Assembly: GCA_014377905.1 (NCBI GenBank)
Contig: JACMOQ010000112.1
Coordinates: forward strand, 1 to 9,054
Direction of reading: 5' to 3'
Length of the DNA: 9,054 nucleotides
Source of the DNA: Acetobacteraceae bacterium
GTDB lineage: Bacteria; Pseudomonadota; Alphaproteobacteria; Acetobacterales; Acetobacteraceae
Positions 5,935 through 9,054 of this stretch are shown piece by piece. Each line of letters opens with the position of its first letter. Within the stretch, counting starts at the first letter, position 1. The translations under genes were made by a program, and so were the position numbers. The notes beneath the pieces are model-generated. The model was not told the DNA's origin and made no database searches. It saw only the letters and a list, made by a program, of their open reading frames with translations.

Positions 5935-6905
5935 TCTGCCCCGCCAATCCGCACCCGCGGGTCAAGCACCGTGTACAGCAAATCCACAATCAAATTGATC
6001 GTCACAAACATCAGCACGATCATCATGAGGTACGCAACAATCACCGGCCGATCCAATACGTTGATGCTGTCGATAATCAACTTGCCCATGCCGGGCCAGG
6101 CGAACACGCTTTCGGTCACCACCGCGAACGCGACGGTGCTGCCGAATTGCAGGCCGAGAACTGTTACCACCGGAATCATGATGTTTTTCAGCACATGCAC
6201 GAACACCACGCGCTGGGGTGAAAGCCCCTTGGCGCGGGCGAAGCGCACGTAATCCATCGGCATGTTTTCCCGCACCCCCGACCGTGTCAGCCGCAGCACC
6301 AAAGCGATGTTGCCCAGCGCAAGATTGAAGGCCGGCATAGCCATATGGGCCAAGCCGTCGCGTGTCAGAAAACTCCACGGAATGCCGAACACCGTAACCG
6401 TCGCGCCCCGCCCGGTGCTCGGCAGCCAGCCAAGCTGCACCGCGAAAATCATGATGAACATCAACCCGACCCAGAAGCTCGGCAGCGAAAATCCAAGGAT
6501 CGACCCCGCCATCGCCAGCCGCCCGAACAGACTATGCGGATAAAGACCGGCCAGCAGCCCGAGCGGGATGCCGAGCACCACCGCCAGCAGCACCGCCGTC
6601 ACCGCCAGTTCCAACGTCGCCGGCATGCGCTGGCTGATCAGTTGCAGCGCTGGTTCATTGAACACAAAGCTGCGGCCAAGATCGCCGCGCACCGCGCCCC
6701 ACAGGAAGCGCAGATACTGCTCCCATAATGGCTTATCCAAGCCGAGAGCGGCGATTGCGCGGATGCGCTCGGCCTGATCGGCGTCGGGGGAGATCAGGAT
6801 TTCGACCGGATCGCCAATCACGTTGACCCCAACAAAGACGATCACCGTCATCGCCAGCATCACAAACACGGCCTGTATCAGCCGGCGAAAAATCCAAACA
6901 GTCAT
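5931..6905 (-). CDS. ABC transporter permease, OppB/DppB type
   Basis: A 324-residue inner-membrane permease of the B type. The start MTVWIFRRLIQAVFVMLAM with a first membrane span at about 10-30 is typical, as are the periplasmic ALGLDKPLWEQYLRFLWG segment (about 53-70) and GDLGRSF. Later hydrophobic segments lie at about 97-122, 133-158, 187-205, 243-268 and 286-312. The EAA loop is DYVRFARAKGLSPQRVVFVH (218-237) with its Gly227 intact, unlike the partner permease. The C-terminus DLLYTVLDPRVRIG is also standard. The ATG overlaps the stop of the binding-protein gene (ATGA) and no convincing ribosome-binding site precedes it, so its translation probably depends on ribosomes finishing the upstream gene. 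Together with the C-type permease it forms the transmembrane channel. Confidence 0.95.
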   Translation of the reverse strand: MTVWIFRRLIQAVFVMLAMTVIVFVGVNVIGDPVEILISPDADQAERIRAIAALGLDKPLWEQYLRFLWGAVRGDLGRSFVFNEPALQLISQRMPATLELAVTAVLLAVVLGIPLGLLAGLYPHSLFGRLAMAGSILGFSLPSFWVGLMFIMIFAVQLGWLPSTGRGATVTVFGIPWSFLTRDGLAHMAMPAFNLALGNIALVLRLTRSGVRENMPMDYVRFARAKGLSPQRVVFVHVLKNIMIPVVTVLGLQFGSTVAFAVVTESVFAWPGMGKLIIDSINVLDRPVIVAYLMMIVLMFVTINLIVDLLYTVLDPRVRIGGAE

Positions 6906-8470
6906 GGTGCGGGGATCAAATCCATGGCCAGAGTTCGTTCATCGGCGCGGGGGGTGTGGGTAAGGCCGGCGCGCATTGCCCAGATGTTTTTCTGGATATG
7001 GATCGGGATGAGTGCCACGTCTTCCATCGCCACCCGCTCGGCATCGATCAACGCCGCCTCGCGCATTTTGTCATCGGCAACGGCCATCGCCGCCTTAATC
7101 ATTCCATCAAGCTGGGGATTGGAATATCGCCCACGATTGACAGACCCCCAACCGCTCGCCGCGTCATAGGTATGAACCAGCGCGCGCAACGGGTTTGAAG
7201 CTTCGCCCGACGAAATCCCCCAGCCGAGCAGAAAGGCTGAGAATTCCTGCTTGCTGGCGCGGCTGATATAAGTGGTCCAGGTCATAGCATCGACCTTGGT
7301 TTCCACCCCGATCCGCGTCCACATCTGCCCGATCGCCTGGACGATTTTGCCGTCATTGACGTAACGATCATTCGGTCCGTGCAAGGTGATGCGGAACCCT
7401 TTCGGGTAGCCGGCTTCCGCCAGCAGCGCGCGGGCGGCAGCAATATCGAACGGGACTGGCGCCAGATCGGCGACATGGCCGGAAACGCCAGGGGCAAGAA
7501 ACTGGTTCGACGGAATGGCAGCCCCTTCCATCACCCGCTCAACAATCGCGTTACGGTTGATCGCCATCGACAGCGCCTTGCGCACCCGCAGATCGTTCAG
7601 CGGATTGGTCGTCAGCGCTTCGCCATTCGGCCCGGTCACGAAGGGCGGCGCAACCTGATGGCTCCGATTGAGCCACAGGAACACCAGACGCAGTGAGTCC
7701 GTTTGCGATAGAGCCACCCGCTTGTCGGTTCCGAGGCGCGCAACATCGGATGTCGGCACGAACTCGATAAACTGCACGTCGCCCGCCAACAGCGATGCAG
7801 TGCGGGCGCCATCATTGGGGATCATCCGGACGCTGACATTGGCCCAATGCGGTTTCTTGCCCCAGAATCCATCGAAACGTTCCAGCTCGACCCGATCGCC
7901 GGGCTTGTAGGACGTCATCCGATACGGTCCTGTGCCGATCGCGTTGCGGCCGTTGTTGAAATCCTCATTCAATGGGTTTGGCCCCAGCCGGCGGGGGATC
8001 ATGAAAACCAGCGTCAGATCGATCGGCAGCAGCGGGTAAAGTCCGTTAGTCTTCAACCGGATGGTATGCGGGTCAACAACTTCGGACGACACAACCGATT
8101 TTGTGTAGATCGAAAAACTGCCTGGGGAGTTAAGCACCGTCGGCACCCGCGCCAGGGTATAGACCACGTCCTCGGCGGTAAAATCATCGCCGTTGTGGAA
8201 TTTCACCCCCGGCCGCAGCTTGAATTCCCAGGTATCAGGTGACACCAGCCTCCAGGATTCTGCCAGCGACGCAATCGGGCGCGATTTCGGGTCCATGTCG
8301 ACCAGCGTATTATAGCTGTGGCTGTCGAGCGCGATATTGGGCGAAAACGTATGGTAATGCGGATCGGCGGAGGTGGGCGAACCGGAAAATGCCATCACCA
8401 ACGATTGGGCCGACACCGGAGACGTAGCGAGCAGCCCTGCCATTAAAGGCGCAAAAACACGTCTTGCCAT
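6902..8470 (-). CDS. ABC transporter substrate-binding protein, family 5 (peptide/nickel type)
   Basis: A 522-residue periplasmic binding protein of the SBP_bac_5 family, the first gene of the importer operon. A Sec signal peptide is present: MARR, a hydrophobic core (5-18) and a VSA|QS cleavage site after residue 21. There is no lipobox Cys, so the mature protein should be soluble in the periplasm. Family landmarks are LAESWRLVSPDTWEFKLRPG (69-88), VKFHNGDDFTAEDVVYTL (89-106), IGTGPYRM (178-185), DLRVRKALSMAINRNAIV (293-310) and the late region GRYSNPQLDGMIKAA (447-461). The length is normal. It starts at ATG 8470, with a run of seven G a few bases upstream as the likely ribosome-binding site. 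An in-frame alternative is not apparent. The stop overlaps the permease B start (ATGA), with no hairpin between them. Ligand: peptides are most likely by family, but the pocket residues do not let me choose. Its first codons lie in a 12-bp leader stem. Confidence 0.93.
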   Translation of the reverse strand: MARRVFAPLMAGLLATSPVSAQSLVMAFSGSPTSADPHYHTFSPNIALDSHSYNTLVDMDPKSRPIASLAESWRLVSPDTWEFKLRPGVKFHNGDDFTAEDVVYTLARVPTVLNSPGSFSIYTKSVVSSEVVDPHTIRLKTNGLYPLLPIDLTLVFMIPRRLGPNPLNEDFNNGRNAIGTGPYRMTSYKPGDRVELERFDGFWGKKPHWANVSVRMIPNDGARTASLLAGDVQFIEFVPTSDVARLGTDKRVALSQTDSLRLVFLWLNRSHQVAPPFVTGPNGEALTTNPLNDLRVRKALSMAINRNAIVERVMEGAAIPSNQFLAPGVSGHVADLAPVPFDIAAARALLAEAGYPKGFRITLHGPNDRYVNDGKIVQAIGQMWTRIGVETKVDAMTWTTYISRASKQEFSAFLLGWGISSGEASNPLRALVHTYDAASGWGSVNRGRYSNPQLDGMIKAAMAVADDKMREAALIDAERVAMEDVALIPIHIQKNIWAMRAGLTHTPRADERTLAMDLIPAP

Positions 8471-8516
8471 CGTCCATCCCCCCCAAGCTTGGGCGCAGAC
8501 TACAGCAAGACGTGTT
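8456..8516 (-). promoter_or_regulatory. leader stem-loop around the start of the ABC operon
   Basis: AACACGTCTTGC (8456-8467 on the plus strand) and GCAAGACGTGTT (8505-8516) are perfect 12-bp complements with a 37-base loop. In the operon mRNA the upstream arm lies in the leader and the downstream arm is codons 2-5 of the binding-protein gene. The AUG (8470-8468) therefore lies in the loop, touching the stem, and the G-run ribosome-binding site is inside the loop. The downstream arm runs into five T (8457-8453), which resembles an attenuator or terminator. The fold and its role are inferred; the complementarity is directly seen. Confidence 0.5.
8482..8493. repeat. 12-bp perfect palindrome CCCAAGCTTGGG in the operon leader
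   Basis: The palindrome is exact and lies inside the loop of the larger 8456-8516 inverted repeat, with its centre only 1.5 bases from the centre of the larger one. It could be a short inner hairpin, a protein-binding dyad, or chance. On the coding strand its TTGGG end forms part of the seven-G run that I take as the ribosome-binding region, so folding would compete with ribosome access. Confidence 0.4.
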
Positions 8517-8522
8517 CGCTAG

Positions 8523-8528
8523 ACTATA
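8523..8528 (-). promoter_or_regulatory. weak -10-like box TATAGT before the ABC operon
   Basis: TATAGT on the minus strand matches TATAAT at five of six positions and lies just after the helicase stop. A transcript start about seven bases downstream would fall at about 8516, the first base of the 12-bp leader stem. No acceptable -35 hexamer is seen at 16-18 bp spacing within the helicase end, so either this is not a promoter or it needs an activator. Confidence 0.25.
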
Positions 8529-8530
8529 GC

Positions 8531-9054
8531 TTAAGCCGCGCGCGCTTGCGGGGTTTGCCCAGGGGCCGCCATCACCGGCACACGGGTGCGGATCAATTTC
8601 TCGATGCTTTTCAGGAAGGCGCGTTCGTCGGGCGCGCACAGGCTGATCGCCATGCCGTCCGCGCCGGCGCGCGCGGTGCGGCCGATGCGGTGGACATAGG
8701 TTTCCGGCACGTTGGGCAAATCGTAGTTGATCACGTGGCCAACGCCATCAACATCGATGCCGCGGGCGGCGATATCGGTGGCGATCAGCACCCGGGTCCG
8801 GCCAGCGCGGAAATTCGCCAGCGCCTGTTCACGCTGCGGCTGGCTTTTATTGCCGTGAATGGCCGCGGCCGGAATGCCGCTTTCATTCAAATGCTTCACC
8901 ACCTTGTCGGCGCCATGCTTGGTGCGCGAAAACACCAAAGTTCGGCCCTTGGCAACATCGACCAGCAGGTCGCACAGCACGTGGCGATTGCGGGCGACGT
9001 CGGTGAAGAACACGCCCTGTTCAACCCGTTCAACCGTGGTCGCCACCGGGGCCA
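8531..9054 (-). CDS. rhlE: RhlE-type DEAD-box ATP-dependent RNA helicase, C-terminal half (5' end cut by window edge)
   Basis: The last 173 residues are visible; the frame is open to the right edge, so the internal GTG at 9046 is not the true start. The visible part is the second RecA-like domain: motif IV TLVFSRTKHGAD, the AAIHGNKSQPQRE segment, motif V VLIATDIAARGIDV, then VINYDLPNVPETYVHRIGRTARAG containing motif VI. These match RhlE-type helicases, which remodel RNA in ribosome assembly, cold growth and RNA decay. Motifs Q, I (Walker A) and II (DEAD) lie outside the window. The tail after the domain is only about 20 residues (ending GQTPQARAA) and lacks the long basic extension often seen in RhlE, so RNA targeting may be weak. 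It stops 60 bases before the ABC operon in the same direction, with no strong terminator between, so read-through into the operon is possible. Confidence 0.92.
   Translation of the reverse strand, partial: APVATTVERVEQGVFFTDVARNRHVLCDLLVDVAKGRTLVFSRTKHGADKVVKHLNESGIPAAAIHGNKSQPQREQALANFRAGRTRVLIATDIAARGIDVDGVGHVINYDLPNVPETYVHRIGRTARAGADGMAISLCAPDERAFLKSIEKLIRTRVPVMAAPGQTPQARAA

Noticed and set aside
8310..8477. Small out-of-frame ORF starting at ATG 8477, seven bases before the binding-protein ATG
   Set aside because: It shares the G-run ribosome-binding region and could be an overlapping peptide, but its sequence shows no motif and the frame is simply the +1 shadow of the signal-peptide region.
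8478..8484. Run of seven G (minus strand) before the binding-protein start as a phase-variable tract
   Set aside because: Seven bases is short for slippage-driven variation, and its position fits a ribosome-binding site. No evidence of length variation can be obtained from one sequence.

Overview
The window looks like an ordinary stretch of chromosome from a Gram-negative alphaproteobacterium. The lineage is inferred from three things: the G+C-rich codon choice, the outer-membrane lipid-transport proteins MlaA and MlaC, and the close similarity in style of the peptide-type ABC transporter and MetF proteins to those of Rhodospirillales/Acetobacteraceae. The species cannot be named from sequence alone. 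There is no transposase, integrase, tRNA, rRNA, CRISPR array or phage gene, and no gene-free stretch longer than about 185 bases.

Layout. Positions 1-1934 (minus strand) hold mlaA, mlaC and the N-terminal part of an alpha/beta-hydrolase that runs off the left edge. These are a tightly packed unit with overlapping ends: a lipoprotein of the outer membrane, a periplasmic phospholipid carrier and a hydrolase of unknown substrate. Divergent from it on the plus strand is metF (methylenetetrahydrofolate reductase, methionine/folate metabolism). The 183-bp space between mlaA and metF contains two neighbouring inverted repeats that are good operator or hairpin candidates. metF converges, with only 8-9 bp between stop codons, on the end of a five-gene ABC importer operon on the minus strand (8470 down to 3066). 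A GC-rich hairpin lies over this junction.

The importer is of the oligopeptide/dipeptide/nickel (Opp/Dpp) type in the order substrate-binding protein, permease B, permease C, ATPase D, ATPase F. Every one of its four internal junctions is a 4-base ATGA overlap, so translation of the whole set is probably coupled. Its leader contains a 12-bp perfect inverted repeat that pairs the untranslated region with codons 2-5 of the first gene and nearly coaxially encloses a second 12-bp palindrome. This is the most distinctive non-coding structure in the window. Upstream and running off the right edge is the C-terminal half of a RhlE-type DEAD-box RNA helicase.

I found no evidence of a previously undescribed multi-gene system. 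The points worth a second look are regulatory (leader fold, divergent-promoter dyads, convergent hairpin) and a few residue-level oddities (Asn for the folate-binding Gln in MetF, Ala for the EAA-loop Gly in permease C).
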